In this document: piece after piece, positions 23,897-34,798 of the stretch | How the letters are laid out: every line of letters begins with the position of its first letter | Numbering within the stretch: position 1 is the stretch's first letter | Translations under genes and position numbers: made by a program | Source of the DNA: Halomonas sp. Bachu 37 | Lineage (GTDB): Bacteria; Pseudomonadota; Gammaproteobacteria; Pseudomonadales; Halomonadaceae | Length of the DNA: 64,000 nt | Reading direction: 5' to 3' | NCBI RefSeq assembly: GCF_039691755.1 | Contig: NZ_CP137552.1 | Span: forward strand, 3,100,001-3,164,000 | Notes under the pieces: generated by a model | The model's input: the letters and a program-made list of their open reading frames with translations, nothing else | The model's database searches: none | Told to the model about the DNA's origin: nothing

Positions 23897-25835
23897 ATCG
23901 AGTAGGAGGGGGAGTCGCCTCCCCCGTCCTCTCACACCACCGGGCATACGGTTCCGTACCACGGCGGTTCATGAACAACGTTTGAGCCATCTTACCGTAT
24001 CGAGTATCGAGATCAGGCCCTGATCGTAAAACCACTTTCTCGGCAGGGCCTGGTTCATGTGCGAAGCCCCGGCGTTCCACCAGGGACCTCGACCATTACC
24101 CACCGATTTCCAAGCACGACGCGCGTCCAGGCCCAGTGCCATAAGCTTGTGACGCCGGGTCTTTGGACGCTTCCACTGCCGCCAGACCACATCGCGTAAG
24201 CGGCGGCGTATCCATTGGTCCAACGCGTCCAAGGGGCTTTTCACATCAACCAGGTTGAAGTAGTGGGCCCATCCTCGCAGGACGGGCCCCAACTTTTCGA
24301 TTATCCGTTGGATGTTACGCCCTCTGCCACGTTTCAGGATCTCACGGACACGCTGCATCATGCGCTTCAGGCTGGCCTTGGCGAGCGTCAGCTTCGACTG
24401 CTTATGCCAAGTAAGGCTGTAGCCCAGGTAGCCGCGTCGCCATGGCCGATCCACCGCACTTTTACGGCGGTTGACCGTCAGCCGCAGTGAGTTCTCGATA
24501 TGCTCACTCAAGCTGTCCATGACACGCTCGCCTGCTCGCCGACTTTTGACATACACCTGGACGTCATCGGCGTAGCGGCAGAAGCGATGGCCGCGGCGTT
24601 CCAGCTCCTTATCCATGTCGTCCAGCAGGATGTTCGCCAGTAGCGGGCTGAGTGGCCCACCTTGGGGCGTCCCCTGCCGTCGCGGCGTGGGGAGACCCTG
24701 CTGGAACATGCCCGCCTCCAGATAGCGGCGGATTAGACGCAGCACGCGCTTGTCATCAACGCGCCGCGCGACCCGTGCCATCAGCAGGTCGTGATTCACT
24801 CGATCGAAGAAGGCTTCCAGGTCAAGATCGACCACCCAGCGGTGGCCGGCGGTGACGTGGGCCTTCATGGCCGAGACGGCCTGCTTGGCACTCCGCTTGG
24901 GGCGGTAGCCGTAACTCGACTCGGAGAACGCTGGATCGAAGATCGGCATGAGCGCCTGGGACATCGCTTGTTGGATCAACCGGTCGGTAACCGTGGGGAT
25001 GCCCAGTTGCCGCGTTCCACCCTTGGGTTTGGGGATCGTGGCGGTTCGGGTCGGGCTGGGATGATACTCATTGGCCAACAGCCGCTCGCGCAGCATTGGC
25101 CAATGCGTCTTTAGGTGGTCAGCTAGCTGATGCACCGTCATGCCATCGACACCCGGTGCGCCTTTGTTGCTAACCACCTTACGGTAAGCTCGCTCCATGT
25201 TTTCCGGATCAACGACCCATTCCATGAGCGAGGCTGGCTCCGCTTTCGTCCACGATAACGACGCCGGGCTCGTCTCGACGCTCACCGGCTGGGACGCGGG
25301 GTGCTGCCCCTGCCCCTCTGGGTGAGTGACGGTATTAGCGTCAGTGTCTGTCTTCATGATCGATCCTCGAGACGTTATCGCCTACTCGCGGTTCTTCATG
25401 TTCGGCCCTTGGTGCCGCAGTAAACCGGCACTTACTATGGCCTCGGCTGACGTCTGGTGATCCATCCCGTCGCCTCTCGACGCCGGTAGCACCGTGGCAG
25501 ACCACCAGACCTCCCAGGGTAAGACGCGCGACCTTCCCGCTTATGCCTGTCGGATCTACGTCATGGCGTTCCGTGCAAGTACCGGGCTTTGATGATTATG
25601 GCCATCTCACCCCGCCATGCCGCCTCGTATCCGCTTTCTGTTCGGCTAGGCGCCCCCGTCGAGCCAGCGTTTTGCCTTAGGCTTCCTTCAGATTCCCCCT
25701 CGCGAGGGACACCCTTGCCGTCGGCTAGCACTTCCCCTTGCCGGGCGTGCAGGGGACTTTCACCCCCAAGTCATCCTGAGGCACCACCCTCAGGAATAGC
25801 GCCAGTCAAGGCGCTGCGCGCCATGCCTGGCGCAC
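23897..25835 (-). mobile_element. complete group II intron (class C-like) behind rplQ
   Basis: Minus strand: the 5' end GTGCGCCAGGCATGGCGC starts at 25835, structured RNA follows with GGTGAAAGTCCCC-type and GGGAGGTCTGG segments, then the reverse transcriptase gene, then a domain V-like hairpin (CCGTATGCCCGGTGGTGTGA) and a 3' end CTACTCGAT at 23897. It lies a few bases after the rplQ terminator hairpin and its T-run. Insertion behind terminators is the habit of bacterial class C introns. Total about 1.94 kb. Exact ends are my reading of consensus and should be confirmed by folding. Confidence 0.85.
23969..25357 (-). CDS. ltrA: group II intron reverse transcriptase/maturase
   Basis: 462 residues. 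RT domains in order: LMEWVVDPENMERAYRKV, NKGAPGVDGMTV (RT0-1), IPKPKGGTRQLGIPTVTDRL (RT2), SSYGYRPKRSA (RT2a-3), VVDLDLEAFFDRVNHDLL with the first catalytic Asp (RT3), GTPQGGPLSPLLANILLDD (RT4), RYADDVQVYV with YADD at 262-265 (RT5), then thumb and the maturase (GIIM) region. No HNH endonuclease domain, as usual for class C introns. All catalytic residues are present, so the intron could be active. Confidence 0.93.
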   Translation of the reverse strand: MKTDTDANTVTHPEGQGQHPASQPVSVETSPASLSWTKAEPASLMEWVVDPENMERAYRKVVSNKGAPGVDGMTVHQLADHLKTHWPMLRERLLANEYHPSPTRTATIPKPKGGTRQLGIPTVTDRLIQQAMSQALMPIFDPAFSESSYGYRPKRSAKQAVSAMKAHVTAGHRWVVDLDLEAFFDRVNHDLLMARVARRVDDKRVLRLIRRYLEAGMFQQGLPTPRRQGTPQGGPLSPLLANILLDDMDKELERRGHRFCRYADDVQVYVKSRRAGERVMDSLSEHIENSLRLTVNRRKSAVDRPWRRGYLGYSLTWHKQSKLTLAKASLKRMMQRVREILKRGRGRNIQRIIEKLGPVLRGWAHYFNLVDVKSPLDALDQWIRRRLRDVVWRQWKRPKTRRHKLMALGLDARRAWKSVGNGRGPWWNAGASHMNQALPRKWFYDQGLISILDTVRWLKRCS

Positions 25836-25841
25836 CATAAA

Positions 25842-25867
25842 AAAACCGACCCGGATGGGTCGGTTTT
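25842..25867 (-). terminator. terminator of the alpha ribosomal operon
   Basis: AAAACCGACCC (25842-25852) / GGGTCGGTTTT (25857-25867) with a GGAT loop; on the minus strand a seven-base T-run follows, and the group II intron begins six bases later. It ends the transcript that finishes with rplQ. Confidence 0.92.
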
Positions 25868-25894
25868 CGATACGTACCGGAGCAGCGCGGAGGA

Positions 25895-26281
25895 TTACTC
25901 CTCGGCGGCGGCTTCTTCGATCACGGGACGGTCAACCAGTTCGACGTAGGCCATCGGGGCGTTATCGCCGGTGCGGAATCCGCACTTGAGAATACGGACG
26001 TAACCGCCCGGACGCTCGGCGTAACGCGGACCCAATTCGTTGAACAACTTACCCACCGCTTCCTTGGAGCGCGTGCGGGCAAAGGCCAGACGACGATTGG
26101 CAACGCTATCCTGCTTGGCCAGGGTGATCAGCGGCTCGATGACGCGACGCAGCTCCTTGGCCTTGGGCAGGGTTGTCTTGATGACTTCGTGCTCGACCAG
26201 CGAGACGGACATGTTCTTGAACATGGCCTGGCGGTGCGAGCTGGTACGATTTAGATGACGACCACTCTTACGATGACGCAT
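25895..26281 (-). CDS. rplQ: 50S ribosomal protein L17
   Basis: 128 residues, starting [21 protein letters not shown], the signature of bacterial L17. Last gene of the alpha operon, 39 bases after rpoA and just before the terminator. The acidic end (EEAAAEE) extends a few residues beyond the enterobacterial protein. L17 binds 23S rRNA near the exit tunnel. Confidence 0.98.
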   Translation of the reverse strand: MRHRKSGRHLNRTSSHRQAMFKNMSVSLVEHEVIKTTLPKAKELRRVIEPLITLAKQDSVANRRLAFARTRSKEAVGKLFNELGPRYAERPGGYVRILKCGFRTGDNAPMAYVELVDRPVIEEAAAEE

Positions 26282-26320
26282 GGTTGTGATTCCTTACCAA
26301 ACTGGGACTCAAGTCGACGC

Positions 26321-27316
26321 TCACGCGGAGGCCTTGTCGTCCTTCAGGCTTGCCGGCGGCCAGTTCTCCAACCGCATGCCCAGGGACAGGCCGCGGGCGG
26401 CCAACACGTCCTTGATTTCATTCAAGGACTTCTTGCCGAGATTCGGCGTCTTCAACAGCTCGACTTCGGTGCGCTGAATCAGGTCGCCAATGTAGTAGAT
26501 GTTCTCGGCTTTCAGACAGTTGGCACTGCGAACGGTCAACTCGAGATCGTCTACGGGGCGCAGCAGGATGGGATCGACGTGATCCTCTTCCTCTTCGACT
26601 TCCTGTTCCTTGTCGGCTTCCAGATCGACGAAGGCGGCCAGCTGCTCTTGCAGGATGGTGGCGCTGCGACGGATAGCCTCTTCCGGATCCAAGGTACCAT
26701 CTGTTTCCAGATCGATGATCAGCTTGTCCAGGTCGGTACGTTGCTCGACACGGGCAGCTTCCACAGCGTAGGAAACACGGCGAACGGGGCTGAAGGTGGC
26801 ATCCAGCTGCAGGCGACCGATCGCACGGGTTTCTTCATCGGAACCACGCGTATCCGCGGGTTCATAACCACGACCCAAGGCGACCTTGAGCTGAATCTTC
26901 AGCTCCGCGCCTTCGTTGACGTGAGCGATGACATGATCCGGATTGACGATCTCGACGCTATGATCAAGCGCGATATCACCAGCGGTCACGACGGCCGGGC
27001 CCTGCTTGTTCAGCGAGAGCACCGCCTCATCGCGGCTGTGCATCTTGATCGCTACATCCTTGAGGTTCAGAAGAATCTCAATGACGTCTTCCTGCACCCC
27101 TTCAATGGCACTGTACTCGTGCTCGACTCCGGCAATCTCGGCTTCCACCACGGCGCAGCCGGGCATGGACGAGAGCAGGATGCGACGCAGTGCATTGCCC
27201 AGGGTGTGGCCGAAACCACGCTCGAACGGTTCGAGCACGATCTTGGCATGATGTGCGCTGATTTCTTCGACCTTGATATCGCGGGGACGAAGAAACTCTG
27301 TCACTGAACGCTGCAT
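26321..27316 (-). CDS. rpoA: RNA polymerase alpha subunit
   Basis: 331 residues. N-terminal assembly domain ([20 protein letters not shown]) and C-terminal DNA/activator-binding domain ([42 protein letters not shown]) joined by an acidic linker ([12 protein letters not shown]), a little more acidic than in enterics. I take ATG 27316 ([15 protein letters not shown]); the frame extends to 27361 but those residues do not belong to the family. Part of the alpha operon between rpsD and rplQ. Confidence 0.97.
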   Translation of the reverse strand: MQRSVTEFLRPRDIKVEEISAHHAKIVLEPFERGFGHTLGNALRRILLSSMPGCAVVEAEIAGVEHEYSAIEGVQEDVIEILLNLKDVAIKMHSRDEAVLSLNKQGPAVVTAGDIALDHSVEIVNPDHVIAHVNEGAELKIQLKVALGRGYEPADTRGSDEETRAIGRLQLDATFSPVRRVSYAVEAARVEQRTDLDKLIIDLETDGTLDPEEAIRRSATILQEQLAAFVDLEADKEQEVEEEEDHVDPILLRPVDDLELTVRSANCLKAENIYYIGDLIQRTEVELLKTPNLGKKSLNEIKDVLAARGLSLGMRLENWPPASLKDDKASA

Positions 27317-27414
27317 AAGAATACCTTTCAGGCTGCCAAACGGATACTTGGTACTCGGCACGGCCTGACGCTGGTGTTATCCCTGCGCCAGGCCGACAAG
27401 AAACAGAAAACTGC

Positions 27415-28035
27415 TTACTTGGAGTACAGCTCGACGATCAGGTTTTCGTTGATGTCGGCAGTCAGGTCACCGCGTTCAGGCAGAGCCTTGAAAGTGCCTT
27501 CCATCTTCTTGGCGTCGGTTTCGATCCAGACCACATCGCCACGATTGGCCGCAATGGCCAGCGCGCTTTGAATGCGGGCCTGGTTCTTGGCCTTTTCGCG
27601 AACGGAGACCACGTCACCGGGCTTGACCTGATAGGACGCCACGTTGACGGTCTTGCCGTTCACTGAAATCGCCTTGTGGCTGACCAGCTGACGCGCTTCA
27701 GAGCGAGTCGAGCCGAAGCCCATACGGTAGACGACGTTATCCAGTCGGGATTCGAGCAGTTGCAGCAATACTTCACCGGTCGCCCCTTTCAAGCGAGCGG
27801 CTTCCTTGTAGTAGTTGCGGAACTGCTTTTCGAGTACGCCATACATGCGACGTACTTTCTGCTTCTCGCGAAGCTGCAAGCCGTAGTCTGAAAGACGTTG
27901 ACGACGCTGGCCGTGTACACCCGGGATCTGCTCGGATTTACACTTTTTCTCGAAGGGAGTCACACCACTCTTCAAAAAGAGGTCTGTGCCTTCACGACGA
28001 GACAGTTTGCACTTCGGTCCAATATAACGAGCCAT
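27415..28035 (-). CDS. rpsD: 30S ribosomal protein S4
   Basis: 206 residues: [21 protein letters not shown] start, S4 RNA-binding domain in the second half ([28 protein letters not shown]). Primary 16S rRNA binder; in enterics it also represses the alpha operon by binding the rpsM leader. Lies between rpsK and rpoA. Confidence 0.98.
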   Translation of the reverse strand: MARYIGPKCKLSRREGTDLFLKSGVTPFEKKCKSEQIPGVHGQRRQRLSDYGLQLREKQKVRRMYGVLEKQFRNYYKEAARLKGATGEVLLQLLESRLDNVVYRMGFGSTRSEARQLVSHKAISVNGKTVNVASYQVKPGDVVSVREKAKNQARIQSALAIAANRGDVVWIETDAKKMEGTFKALPERGDLTADINENLIVELYSK

Positions 28036-28047
28036 GAATCTGTCTCC

Positions 28048-28434
28048 TTAAACGCGGCGTTTCTTCGGCGGACGGCAGCCATTATGGGGAATGGGCGTCG
28101 CGTCGGTGATGCTTTGCACGCGGAAGCCGGCGGCATTCAGAGCGCGCACGGCGGATTCACGGCCGGGACCGGGGCCTTTGACCAGCACGTCGACGTTTTT
28201 CACACCATACTCGGCTGCAGCAGTTGCTGCACGTTCACTTGCCACTTGAGCAGCGAACGGGGTGCTCTTGCGAGAACCACGAAAACCCGAACCACCGGCA
28301 GTTGCCCAGGAGAGAGCATTGCCCTGGCGGTCTGTGATCGTCACGATCGTGTTGTTAAAAGAGGCATGGATATGCGCTACGGCATCCACTACCTGCTTTT
28401 TAACCTTTTTACGGTTGCTACGCGGGTTAGCCAT
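28048..28434 (-). CDS. rpsK: 30S ribosomal protein S11
   Basis: 128 residues: [45 protein letters not shown] region is unmistakable when read in short blocks ([20 protein letters not shown]). S11 lies on the platform of the 30S subunit near the mRNA exit. Alpha operon, 12 bases before rpsD. Confidence 0.98.
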   Translation of the reverse strand: MANPRSNRKKVKKQVVDAVAHIHASFNNTIVTITDRQGNALSWATAGGSGFRGSRKSTPFAAQVASERAATAAAEYGVKNVDVLVKGPGPGRESAVRALNAAGFRVQSITDATPIPHNGCRPPKKRRV

Positions 28435-28473
28435 GTTGATGTCTATTCCTGTCTTTACGCCAGAACGTGCGTG

Positions 28474-28830
28474 TTATTTGCGGATCGGCTTACGCGGGCC
28501 CTTGCGGGTACGCGCGTTAGTCTTTGTCCGCTGACCACGCAGCGGGAGACTACGACGATGACGCAGACCACGATAGCAACCCAAGTCCATGAGACGCTTG
28601 ATATTCAGCGTAACATCACGACGAAGGTCGCCTTCTACGGTGTACTTGCCGACTTCAGAACGCAGGGTGTCCAGCTCATCAGAGGACAGATCCTGAATCT
28701 TGGTAGTCGGGGCAATACCGGCAGCAGCACAAACGTGCTCTGCGCGAGTACGGCCAATCCCGAAGATATAGGTCAGCGAGATCGCCGCATGCTTGTTGTC
28801 CGGGATATTGACGCCTGCAATACGGGCCAT
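28474..28830 (-). CDS. rpsM: 30S ribosomal protein S13
   Basis: 118 residues beginning [21 protein letters not shown]. Head protein of the 30S subunit contacting the P-site tRNA and the B1 bridges. The longer frame to 28923 has no family support; ATG 28830 is right. First gene of the alpha operon after rpmJ. The 123 bases between rpmJ and rpsM include an imperfect hairpin (CCCCTTGCCTTT...AAGGGG on the minus strand, about 28893-28920) that could be part of the S4-binding leader. Confidence 0.97.
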   Translation of the reverse strand: MARIAGVNIPDNKHAAISLTYIFGIGRTRAEHVCAAAGIAPTTKIQDLSSDELDTLRSEVGKYTVEGDLRRDVTLNIKRLMDLGCYRGLRHRRSLPLRGQRTKTNARTRKGPRKPIRK

Positions 28831-28953
28831 CAGCTTACTCCGAAATTTGAGCGGCTTGCTCGTTGGGTCATCTACAAAAGGCGCAACAGCATACCCCTTA
28901 ACCTGCCTAAAGGCAAGGGGCATGCTGGCACCCGGTTAATCACAGCCCAGGAT

Positions 28954-29067
28954 CTAGCCCTGGCGCTGCTTGTGCCGCGGTTCGCTGCAGATGACGCGGA
29001 CAGCGCCATTGCGACGAATTATCTTGCAGTTACGGCACATTTTCTTTACGGAAGCTCGAACTTTCAT
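28954..29067 (-). CDS. rpmJ: 50S ribosomal protein L36
   Basis: 37 codons: [20 protein letters not shown], then [17 protein letters not shown]. Three Cys and one His form the zinc ribbon (C-x2-C...C-x4-H type), so this is the zinc-binding C+ form. Found by direct reading between secY and rpsM, its conserved place. Under zinc limitation such bacteria often swap in a paralogue lacking the cysteines; none is in the window. Confidence 0.96.
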   Translation of the reverse strand: MKVRASVKKMCRNCKIIRRNGAVRVICSEPRHKQRQG

Positions 29068-29117
29068 CGTTCTTTCTCCAAAAACGGCTCGCGGCACGTC
29101 AATTAATTGACGGCGCC

Positions 29118-30449
29118 TCAGCGCATGATGCCGCCGCTACCGTAGCCTTTCAGGTTGGACTTCTTCATCACCGAGTCATATTGATGCGACATGAGATGCG
29201 ACTGCACCTGGGCCATGAAGTCCATGATGACCACAACCACGATCAGCAGCGACGTACCGCCGAAGAAGAACGGCACGTTCCACGCCACGATCAGGAACTG
29301 GGGCATCAGGGAAACCGCAGTGATATACAAGGCACCGAACAGGGTCAGACGAGTCATGACCTTGTCGATATAGCGAGCGGTCTGCTCGCCGGGGCGAATG
29401 CCCGGCAGGAAGGCGCCTGACTTTTTCAGATTGTCAGCCACATCCTTGGGGTTGAAGACCAGCGCTGTGTAAAAGAAGCAGAAGAATACCACTGCCGCCG
29501 CGAAAAGCAAGATGTAAAGCGGTTGGCCTGGACCTAGCGCCTGGGAGGCTCGCTGCAGCCACTCCATGCCATCACCCGCGCCGACCCATTGGCCGATGGA
29601 AGCGGGGAACAACAGGATACTGGAGGCAAAGATCGCCGGAATGACACCGGCCATGTTGACCTTCAGCGGCAGATAACTGCTCTGCCCGGCATACATCTTG
29701 TTGCCTACCTGACGTCGCGGATAATTCACCTTCAAGCGGCGTTGGCCACGCTCGATGAAGACCACGAACGCCACGGTGGCGATACCCAGCACCGACAGAG
29801 CCAGCAACGGAAGCACATTCCAAGCGCCTTCATTGCGCGCCAACTCGAACGCCTGGCCCACGGCACTGGGCAATGCGGCGACGATACCGGCGAAGATCAG
29901 CAACGAAATACCGTTGCCGATACCCTTCTCGGTAATCTGCTCCCCCAGCCACATCATGAACACCGCCCCCGACACGAAGGTGACGATAGCGGTGAAATAG
30001 AAGCTGAAGTCGGCGGTGTAGGCTATGCCTTGGCTCGCCAACCCGACCGACATGCCGGTGGCTTGTACAAACGCAAGTAACACCGTGCCGTAGCGGGTGT
30101 ACTGGCTGATCTTGCGGCGGCCGGACTCGCCCTCCTTCTTGAGCTGCTCAAGATGGGGCGAGACCGCAGTCATGAGCTGCATGATGATCGACGCGGAGAT
30201 ATACGGCATGATCCCCAACGCAAAGATACTCATGCGCTCCAGGGCGCCACCCGAGAACATGTTGAACATGCCCAGGATGGTACCCTGTTGCTCCCTGAAC
30301 AAGGCAGCAAGCTGGTCAGGATTGATACCGGGAACGGGAATGTGGGCACCGATACGGTACACCACGATGGCGAGGAGCACGAAGCGCAAGCGCGCCCATA
30401 GTTCACTCAGACCGCTGCCCATCGCCGGCATATTTCCTGACTTGGCCAT
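29118..30449 (-). CDS. secY: protein translocase subunit SecY
   Basis: 443 residues, ten transmembrane segments. The plug and lateral-gate regions are readable ([45 protein letters not shown] in parts). Channel of the Sec translocon with SecE (also in this window) and SecG. Translationally coupled: its start lies one base before the rplO stop end. Between rplO and rpmJ as in other gammaproteobacteria. Confidence 0.98.
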   Translation of the reverse strand: MAKSGNMPAMGSGLSELWARLRFVLLAIVVYRIGAHIPVPGINPDQLAALFREQQGTILGMFNMFSGGALERMSIFALGIMPYISASIIMQLMTAVSPHLEQLKKEGESGRRKISQYTRYGTVLLAFVQATGMSVGLASQGIAYTADFSFYFTAIVTFVSGAVFMMWLGEQITEKGIGNGISLLIFAGIVAALPSAVGQAFELARNEGAWNVLPLLALSVLGIATVAFVVFIERGQRRLKVNYPRRQVGNKMYAGQSSYLPLKVNMAGVIPAIFASSILLFPASIGQWVGAGDGMEWLQRASQALGPGQPLYILLFAAAVVFFCFFYTALVFNPKDVADNLKKSGAFLPGIRPGEQTARYIDKVMTRLTLFGALYITAVSLMPQFLIVAWNVPFFFGGTSLLIVVVVIMDFMAQVQSHLMSHQYDSVMKKSNLKGYGSGGIMR

Positions 30450-30884
30450 TTAGTCCTCTACCTTGCCACCGGCGGCTTCGATCGCAGCACGGGCACCCTG
30501 GGTGACCTTGATGCCGCGGACCGTAACCGCCTTGTTCAGTTCGCCGGAAAGGATGATCTTCGCATGAAGCGTCGCATCCTTCAGCACGTTGGCTTGCTTC
30601 AGGGTTTCCAGCGTGACTTCGTCACCGGCAACCTTGCCAAGTTCGGCCAGGCGGACTTCTTCAGATACCAGCGATTTAGCGGACGTGAAGCCGAACTTCG
30701 GCAACCGACGCTGCAGCGGCATCTGACCGCCTTCGAAACCAGGCTTGACGCTACCGCCACTGCGCGCTTTCTGGCCTTTGTGGCCACGGCCGCCGGTCTT
30801 GCCCAGACCGGAACCGATACCACGACCAACGCGCTTTTCAGCGTGCTTGGAGCCCGGGGCCGGGCTCAGGGTATTGAGTTTCAT
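30450..30884 (-). CDS. rplO: 50S ribosomal protein L15
   Basis: 144 residues: [20 protein letters not shown] start, glycine-rich basic N-terminal extension ([20 protein letters not shown]), globular C-terminal domain. Late assembly protein of the 50S subunit. Directly abuts secY and lies 3 bases after rpmD. Confidence 0.98.
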   Translation of the reverse strand: MKLNTLSPAPGSKHAEKRVGRGIGSGLGKTGGRGHKGQKARSGGSVKPGFEGGQMPLQRRLPKFGFTSAKSLVSEEVRLAELGKVAGDEVTLETLKQANVLKDATLHAKIILSGELNKAVTVRGIKVTQGARAAIEAAGGKVED

Positions 30885-30887
30885 GGA

Positions 30888-31070
30888 TTACTCTCCCTCA
30901 ACGCGCACAAGGTAGTTGACCTTGTGGATCATGCCGCGCACGGCAGGGGTGTCTTCCAGTTCAACCGTATGACCGATGCGACGCAGGCCCAAGCCACTCA
31001 TGGTAGCTCGATGCTTGGGCAAGACGCCGATGGTGCTACGGATCTGGGTAACCTTGATCGTTGCTGCCAT
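30888..31070 (-). CDS. rpmD: 50S ribosomal protein L30
   Basis: 60 residues: [20 protein letters not shown] and [20 protein letters not shown] are diagnostic. Small surface protein of the 50S subunit; lies between rpsE and rplO in the spc operon. Confidence 0.97.
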   Translation of the reverse strand: MAATIKVTQIRSTIGVLPKHRATMSGLGLRRIGHTVELEDTPAVRGMIHKVNYLVRVEGE

Positions 31071-31076
31071 GGTGTC

Positions 31077-31577
31077 TTACCCCGTGATCGCTTCGACAGA
31101 CAGACCGCGCTTGGCGGCCACGTCTTCCGGTGCCTGCATGGAGGAGAGACCTTTGACAGTCGCCCGCACCACGTTGACCGGGTTGGTGGAACCGTAGCAC
31201 TTGGCCAGGACGTCGTGGACGCCGGCCAATTCCAGCACGGAACGCATGGCGCCACCAGCGATGATCCCGGTACCTTCAGAAGCCGGCTGCATGTACACCT
31301 TGGAGGCGCCGTGACGGGCCTTGACCGGGTACTGCAGCGTGTTGCCGCTGAGAGTGACCTTAACCATGTTGCGACGAGCCTGGTCCATCGCCTTCTGGAT
31401 CGCGACCGGCACTTCACGTGCCTTGCCACGACCGAAACCGACACGACCTTTACCATCACCAACGACGGTCAGCGCGGTGAAGCCGAAAATACGACCCCCC
31501 TTGACCACCTTGGCGACACGGTTGACCTGCACCAACTTCTCTTGCAGATCACCGTTTTGCTGTTCGTTCTTCGCCAT
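31077..31577 (-). CDS. rpsE: 30S ribosomal protein S5
   Basis: 166 residues: double-stranded RNA-binding N-terminal domain ([20 protein letters not shown]) and S5 C-terminal domain ([19 protein letters not shown]). Sits at the mRNA entry and takes part in decoding accuracy. spc operon between rplR and rpmD. Confidence 0.98.
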   Translation of the reverse strand: MAKNEQQNGDLQEKLVQVNRVAKVVKGGRIFGFTALTVVGDGKGRVGFGRGKAREVPVAIQKAMDQARRNMVKVTLSGNTLQYPVKARHGASKVYMQPASEGTGIIAGGAMRSVLELAGVHDVLAKCYGSTNPVNVVRATVKGLSSMQAPEDVAAKRGLSVEAITG

Positions 31578-31588
31578 CGTAAAACCCT

Positions 31589-31939
31589 TTAGAATTCCAG
31601 GCCGCCTTCACGAGCGGCGTCGGCCAGAGCCTTGACGCGACCGTGATACTTAAAACCAGCACGATCGAAGGCCACCTGGGTGATGCCTGCTTCCTTAGCG
31701 CGTTCCGCAATCAGCGCACCCACTTTGGTAGCGGCGTCTGCGTTGCCGGTTGCACCCTCACGCAGCGCCTTGTCCAGCGTAGATGCGCTGGCCAGCACCT
31801 TGCCACCATCCGGCGAGATAATCTGCGCGTAGATGTGACGCGGGGTACGGTTGACGCACAGGCGATACACGCCCAGCTCGCGGATCTTGGCGCGAGCGCG
31901 GCGGGCACGACGGAGACGAGATTCTTTCTTCGCGTTCAT
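31589..31939 (-). CDS. rplR: 50S ribosomal protein L18
   Basis: 116 residues: [20 protein letters not shown] and [20 protein letters not shown] are typical; the C-terminal [19 protein letters not shown] is conserved. Binds 5S rRNA together with L5 and L25. 11 bases before rpsE. Confidence 0.98.
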   Translation of the reverse strand: MNAKKESRLRRARRARAKIRELGVYRLCVNRTPRHIYAQIISPDGGKVLASASTLDKALREGATGNADAATKVGALIAERAKEAGITQVAFDRAGFKYHGRVKALADAAREGGLEF

Positions 31940-31948
31940 AACCCTGCC

Positions 31949-32479
31949 TTACTTCTTCTTGGCTTCTTTGCGACGCACCTGCTCGTCGGCGTACCGGACA
32001 CCCTTGCCTTTATACGGCTCAGGCGGACGGAAGGCGCGGATTTCCGCAGCGCACTGACCGAGCTTCTGCTTGTCCGCGCTTTTCAGCACGATCGTGGTGT
32101 TCTTCGGCGTTTCCGCCGTGACACCTTCAGGCAGTTCGTAGTCGACCGGGTGCGAGAAGCCCAGTGAAAGATTGAGCGTCTGGCCCTTAGCTTGGGCACG
32201 ATAACCGACGCCGATGATTTCGAGAGACTTCGTGAAGCCCTCGGATACGCCCGTAACCAGGTTCTGAACCAGGGCACGGGTAGTACCGGCCATCGCCCAG
32301 CTCTTGGCGCTTTCGCTCGGGGCGAAGGTCAGCTGGCTGTCTTCCTGACCTATCACCACGTCCTGGTGGATAGGCATGGACAGCGTACCCTGACCGCCTT
32401 TGGCGGTCAGTTGGTCGCCATCAATCTTGATGTCGACTCCGGCGGGTACTTTTACCGGATATTTGGCTATACGGGACAT
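31949..32479 (-). CDS. rplF: 50S ribosomal protein L6
   Basis: 176 residues in two similar L6 domains; [20 protein letters not shown] and the signature [20 protein letters not shown] near the C-terminus. Lies close to the GTPase-associated region. spc operon between rpsH and rplR. Confidence 0.98.
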   Translation of the reverse strand: MSRIAKYPVKVPAGVDIKIDGDQLTAKGGQGTLSMPIHQDVVIGQEDSQLTFAPSESAKSWAMAGTTRALVQNLVTGVSEGFTKSLEIIGVGYRAQAKGQTLNLSLGFSHPVDYELPEGVTAETPKNTTIVLKSADKQKLGQCAAEIRAFRPPEPYKGKGVRYADEQVRRKEAKKK

Positions 32480-32488
32480 TCCAGCCTC

Positions 32489-32881
32489 CTAGAATACGGT
32501 GCAGATGACTTCGCCACCGACACCCGCCTGACGTGCGGCACGATCGGTCATCACCCCGTTGGAGGTGGTGACGATCGCGATACCCAGACCATCGGCGACC
32601 TTAGGCAGGTTGGCCTTGCCCTTGTACTGGCGCAGGGAAGGCTTGGAAACCCGTTGAATGTGCTCGATGACCGGCTTGCCCTCAAAGTACTTGAGGGTCA
32701 CGGTCAGCTCGGGCTTGACGCCTTCGGCAACCGTGATGTCGGCAATGTAGCCCTCTTCTTTCAGCACGCGGGCCACTTCCACTTTCAACTTGGAGGACGG
32801 CATGGTGACCGTCTCCTTGGTGGCCATCTGCGCATTGCGGATACGGGTGAACATATCCGCCAGAGTGTCTTGCATGCTCAT
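32489..32881 (-). CDS. rpsH: 30S ribosomal protein S8
   Basis: 130 residues: [20 protein letters not shown] start and C-terminal [20 protein letters not shown]. Central-domain 16S rRNA binder; in enterics it represses the spc operon by binding mRNA around rplE. 9 bases before rplF. Confidence 0.98.
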   Translation of the reverse strand: MSMQDTLADMFTRIRNAQMATKETVTMPSSKLKVEVARVLKEEGYIADITVAEGVKPELTVTLKYFEGKPVIEHIQRVSKPSLRQYKGKANLPKVADGLGIAIVTTSNGVMTDRAARQAGVGGEVICTVF

Positions 32882-32914
32882 TTAATGTGCGCTCCTGATG
32901 ATTCTACGTGACGG

Positions 32915-33220
32915 TTACCAGCTGGACTTCTTGAGTCCAGGGACATCGCCACGCATGGCGGCTTCACGCAGCATGTTGCGGGCAAGCCCGAACTTGTTGT
33001 AAAAGCCGTGCGGACGACCGGTGATACGGCAGCGGTTACGCTGGCGTACCGGGCTCGAGTCGCGCGGCAGTTGCTGCAGCTTCAGCGTCGCCTCGAAGCG
33101 GTCTTCGTCGGAAGCATTCACATCGCTGATGATCGCCTTGAGTTCAGCGCGCTTGGCCGCGTACTTCTTGACCAGGTCGGCACGCTTGAGCTCACGCTCT
33201 ACCATGCTTTTCTTTGCCAT
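32915..33220 (-). CDS. rpsN: 30S ribosomal protein S14
   Basis: 101 residues: [20 protein letters not shown] and [20 protein letters not shown]. This is the longer, zinc-free (C-) form: the CxxC motifs of the short type are absent. spc operon between rplE and rpsH. Confidence 0.98.
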   Translation of the reverse strand: MAKKSMVERELKRADLVKKYAAKRAELKAIISDVNASDEDRFEATLKLQQLPRDSSPVRQRNRCRITGRPHGFYNKFGLARNMLREAAMRGDVPGLKKSSW

Positions 33221-33230
33221 GATCCCACCC

Positions 33231-33770
33231 TTATTTCTTGAACGGGAAGTTCAGCGCGGTAAGTAATGCGCGACCTTCCTCATCGGTGTTGGCGGTAGTG
33301 ATGATGGTGACGTCCAGCCCCCGAACGCGATCGATTTTATCATACTCGATCTCCGGGAAGATGATCTGCTCACGCACCCCCATGGAATAGTTGCCGCGAC
33401 CGTCGAAGGACTTCGGGTTGAGACCACGGAAGTCACGCACGCGAGGAATCGCGATGTTCACCAGACGGTCCAGGAAGTCCCACATGCGCTCGGCGCGCAG
33501 GGTCACCTTGATCCCGATCGGCCAACCTTCACGCACCTTGAAGCCCGCGATGGACTTGCGTGCCTTGGTCACCAGCGGCTTTTGACCGGAGAGCTTCTCC
33601 AGGTCGCCGATGGCGTTGTCGATCAGCTTCTTGTCGCTGACCGCATCGCCGATACCCATGTTCAGAGTCACTTTCGTGATCCGGGGTACCTGCATCACGT
33701 TGGCGTAGCTGAACTGTTCTTTAAGTCCTGCCACCACCTCGTTTTGATAACGTTCTTTCAAGTTCGCCAT
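33231..33770 (-). CDS. rplE: 50S ribosomal protein L5
   Basis: 179 residues: [40 protein letters not shown] and the C-terminal [20 protein letters not shown]. Anchors 5S rRNA and contacts the P-site tRNA. spc operon between rplX and rpsN. Confidence 0.98.
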   Translation of the reverse strand: MANLKERYQNEVVAGLKEQFSYANVMQVPRITKVTLNMGIGDAVSDKKLIDNAIGDLEKLSGQKPLVTKARKSIAGFKVREGWPIGIKVTLRAERMWDFLDRLVNIAIPRVRDFRGLNPKSFDGRGNYSMGVREQIIFPEIEYDKIDRVRGLDVTIITTANTDEEGRALLTALNFPFKK

Positions 33771-33788
33771 TTTGCTACCCGACTCGCG

Positions 33789-34103
33789 TTAGGCGTCGAT
33801 CTGCGTCTGCGTCGACTTGTAGATACGTACCTTGGTACCGTCTTCCTTCACTTGGAAGCCGACGCGATCCGCCTTACCGGTCTCCGAATTGAAGATGGCT
33901 ACGTTGGACGCGTGAATCGGAGCCTCACGCTCGACGATACCGCCCTGATTTCCCGCCATGGGATTCGGCTTGGTGTGACGCTTGATCATGTTCACACCGG
34001 ACACCACGAAACGGTTTTCCATTACCCGCTTAACGGTGCCGCGCTTGCCTTTATCCTTCCCGGCGATGACGATGACTTCATCGTCACGTTTGATCTTTTG
34101 CAT
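33789..34103 (-). CDS. rplX: 50S ribosomal protein L24
   Basis: 104 residues with an N-terminal KOW motif ([20 protein letters not shown]) and [20 protein letters not shown]. One of the first proteins in 50S assembly. Lies between rplN and rplE. Confidence 0.98.
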   Translation of the reverse strand: MQKIKRDDEVIVIAGKDKGKRGTVKRVMENRFVVSGVNMIKRHTKPNPMAGNQGGIVEREAPIHASNVAIFNSETGKADRVGFQVKEDGTKVRIYKSTQTQIDA

Positions 34104-34117
34104 ATCCGCCTCGCTCC

Positions 34118-34489
34118 TTACAGCACTTCAGGCGCCAAGGAAATGATCTTCATGAACTTTTCGTTACGCAGTTCACGAGTCACCGGCCCGAAGATACGGG
34201 TACCGATGGGCTGTTCGTTGGTGTTATTCAACAGAACCGCCGCATTTCCATCGAAACGGATCAGCGAACCGTCGGGACGACGGACGCCACTACGGGTCCG
34301 AACCACGACCGCTTTGAGCACCTGGCCTTTCTTGACCTTGCCACGCGGAATCGCTTCCTTCACCGTGACCTTGATGATGTCACCAACACGAGCGTAGCGA
34401 CGGTGTGAACCGCCCAACACCTTGATGCACTGCACCCGGCGCGCTCCGCTGTTGTCGGCGACATCCAGCATTGTCTGAGTCTGAATCAT
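34118..34489 (-). CDS. rplN: 50S ribosomal protein L14
   Basis: 123 residues: [20 protein letters not shown], the L14 signature [20 protein letters not shown] and C-terminal [12 protein letters not shown]. First gene of the classical spc operon; 47 bases after rpsQ. Confidence 0.98.
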   Translation of the reverse strand: MIQTQTMLDVADNSGARRVQCIKVLGGSHRRYARVGDIIKVTVKEAIPRGKVKKGQVLKAVVVRTRSGVRRPDGSLIRFDGNAAVLLNNTNEQPIGTRIFGPVTRELRNEKFMKIISLAPEVL

Positions 34490-34536
34490 CGGTTTTCTCC
34501 AAACCTAATCTGACTGCACTCGTTGGGCAGGTCGGG

Positions 34537-34797
34537 TTAACCCTTGGCCTGCTCAACCACCTCGACCAGCGTCCAGGCTTTCTTCTTGGAAAGCGGACGG
34601 CACTCCTGAATGGAAACCATATCGCCGGCCTTTGCCTGGTTCGCCTCATCATGGGCGTGCAGCTTGGTGGAGCGCTTCATGTATTTTCCGTAGATCGGGT
34701 GACGCTCGCGACGCTCGATCATGACGACAATGGACTTGTCCATCTTGTCGCTCACCACCTTACCGGTGAGCATACGGGCTTTCTTTTCTTCGGCCAT
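34537..34797 (-). CDS. rpsQ: 30S ribosomal protein S17
   Basis: 86 residues from ATG 34797 ([20 protein letters not shown]). An in-frame GTG at 34806 would add three residues but lies inside the AGGTGA ribosome binding site, so the ATG is preferred. OB-fold protein binding 16S rRNA helix 11. One base separates it from the rpmC stop. Confidence 0.96.
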   Translation of the reverse strand: MAEEKKARMLTGKVVSDKMDKSIVVMIERRERHPIYGKYMKRSTKLHAHDEANQAKAGDMVSIQECRPLSKKKAWTLVEVVEQAKG

Positions 34798-34798
34798 C

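Noticed and set aside
28893..28920. Terminator between rpmJ and rpsM
   Set aside because: The hairpin is imperfect and lacks a T-run; a leader structure for S4 control is more likely, and it is mentioned under rpsM.
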